Of a stretch of DNA of 64,000 nucleotides, positions 63,866 to 64,000 are shown in pieces (position 1 is the first letter of the stretch; each line of letters begins with the position of its first letter). The notes under the pieces are model-generated. The model was not told the DNA's origin. It made no database searches and saw nothing but the letters and a program-made list of their open reading frames with translations. The translations under genes and the position numbers were made by a program. The DNA is from Sphingomonas alpina. GTDB taxonomy: Bacteria > Pseudomonadota > Alphaproteobacteria > Sphingomonadales > Sphingomonadaceae. The DNA lies in assembly GCF_014490665.1 (NCBI RefSeq), contig NZ_CP061038.1:4486501-4550500 (forward strand). The letters run 5' to 3'.

Positions 63866-64000
63866 ATGATCAGGCGTTTTCTTGCAACGGTGGCGGTGGC
63901 CCTGGGCTTGTCGGCGGGTGCTGCCGGAGCGACCGGGGCGAAGCCGGATTATTCGGCCGTGACCTCGCGCGAGGCCGCCGATCGGCTCGTGTCGCAAGAC
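63866..64000 (+). CDS. Exported protein, 3' end cut by the window edge
   Basis: Forty-five codons are visible from the ATG at 63866. MIRRFLATVAVALGLSAGAAGA is a signal peptide, followed by TGAKPDYSAVTSREAADRLVSQD. The rest lies outside the window. The family cannot be named from this part. Confidence 0.6.
   Translation, partial: MIRRFLATVAVALGLSAGAAGATGAKPDYSAVTSREAADRLVSQD

Overview
The window looks like a chromosomal segment of a sphingomonad (Alphaproteobacteria, Sphingomonas-like). This is inferred from high G+C with strong third-position bias, a crtY-crtI-crtB carotenoid operon, the tsaD-gpsA genes divergent from hemC-hemD plus a mitofilin-like (alphaproteobacterial Mic60) gene, an Atm1-type ABC exporter, and the gene run htpX-rsmB-rpe-heparinase-purH. 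No rRNA, tRNA, CRISPR array, transposase, integrase or prophage was found. Nearly all of it is ordinary housekeeping chromosome with one small accessory patch near 59-61 kb.

Layout. 0-6 kb: a truncated gene, a lipoprotein, hemC-hemD-mitofilin on the minus strand, and tsaD-gpsA-DUF1697 on the plus strand. 6.2-6.5 kb: an unusual array of six ACC(C/G)CTGTT words between convergent genes. 6.5-15 kb: AsmA, an SDH assembly factor, htpX, rsmB, rpe, a heparinase-family gene with a probable one-base frameshift, and purH. 15-26 kb (minus): a polysaccharide flippase with polA, then a class A beta-lactamase followed by three polytopic glycosyltransferase-like proteins and a 2OG-Fe(II) oxygenase. 26-35 kb: nadB and an ABC ATPase; a plus-strand chain zf-CHCC, tldD, a secreted protein, DUF5996, PPOX, DUF2007; then glnK-amtB behind a near-perfect sigma-54 promoter. 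35-45 kb (minus): GMC oxidoreductase and sterol desaturase, a DUF442 phosphatase-like protein, recQ, an M3 peptidase and an Atm1-type exporter. 45-50 kb: small membrane proteins and the carotenoid operon crtY-crtI-LOG-crtB. 50-57 kb: secreted proteins, a GST/TetR divergent pair, a sterol-desaturase-family hydroxylase, MipA/OmpV, and two tandem Tat-exported ferritin-like proteins. 57.1-59.2 kb: TPP riboswitch and thiC.

59.2-60.9 kb is the accessory patch. Two AT-rich genes (a one-helix membrane protein and a divergent dCTP deaminase/dUTPase-fold protein) sit directly after thiC, followed by a ParDE module whose toxin carries a frameshift. 61-64 kb holds a 2'-5' RNA ligase-like protein, a DUF6891 protein, two envelope proteins of unknown role and a truncated exported protein.

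By function, the heme, quinolinate/NAD, purine and thiamine genes are core metabolism. glnK-amtB is the nitrogen-sensing and ammonium-uptake pair. The 15-25 kb block is probably concerned with cell-surface glycans. The crt operon makes lycopene and beta-carotene as precursors of the yellow xanthophylls of this group. Two sequence-level signals are not explained by genes: the 6.3 kb repeat array, and a marked excess of the palindrome TGACGTCA, concentrated at 2.4-7.7 kb and mostly inside coding sequence.
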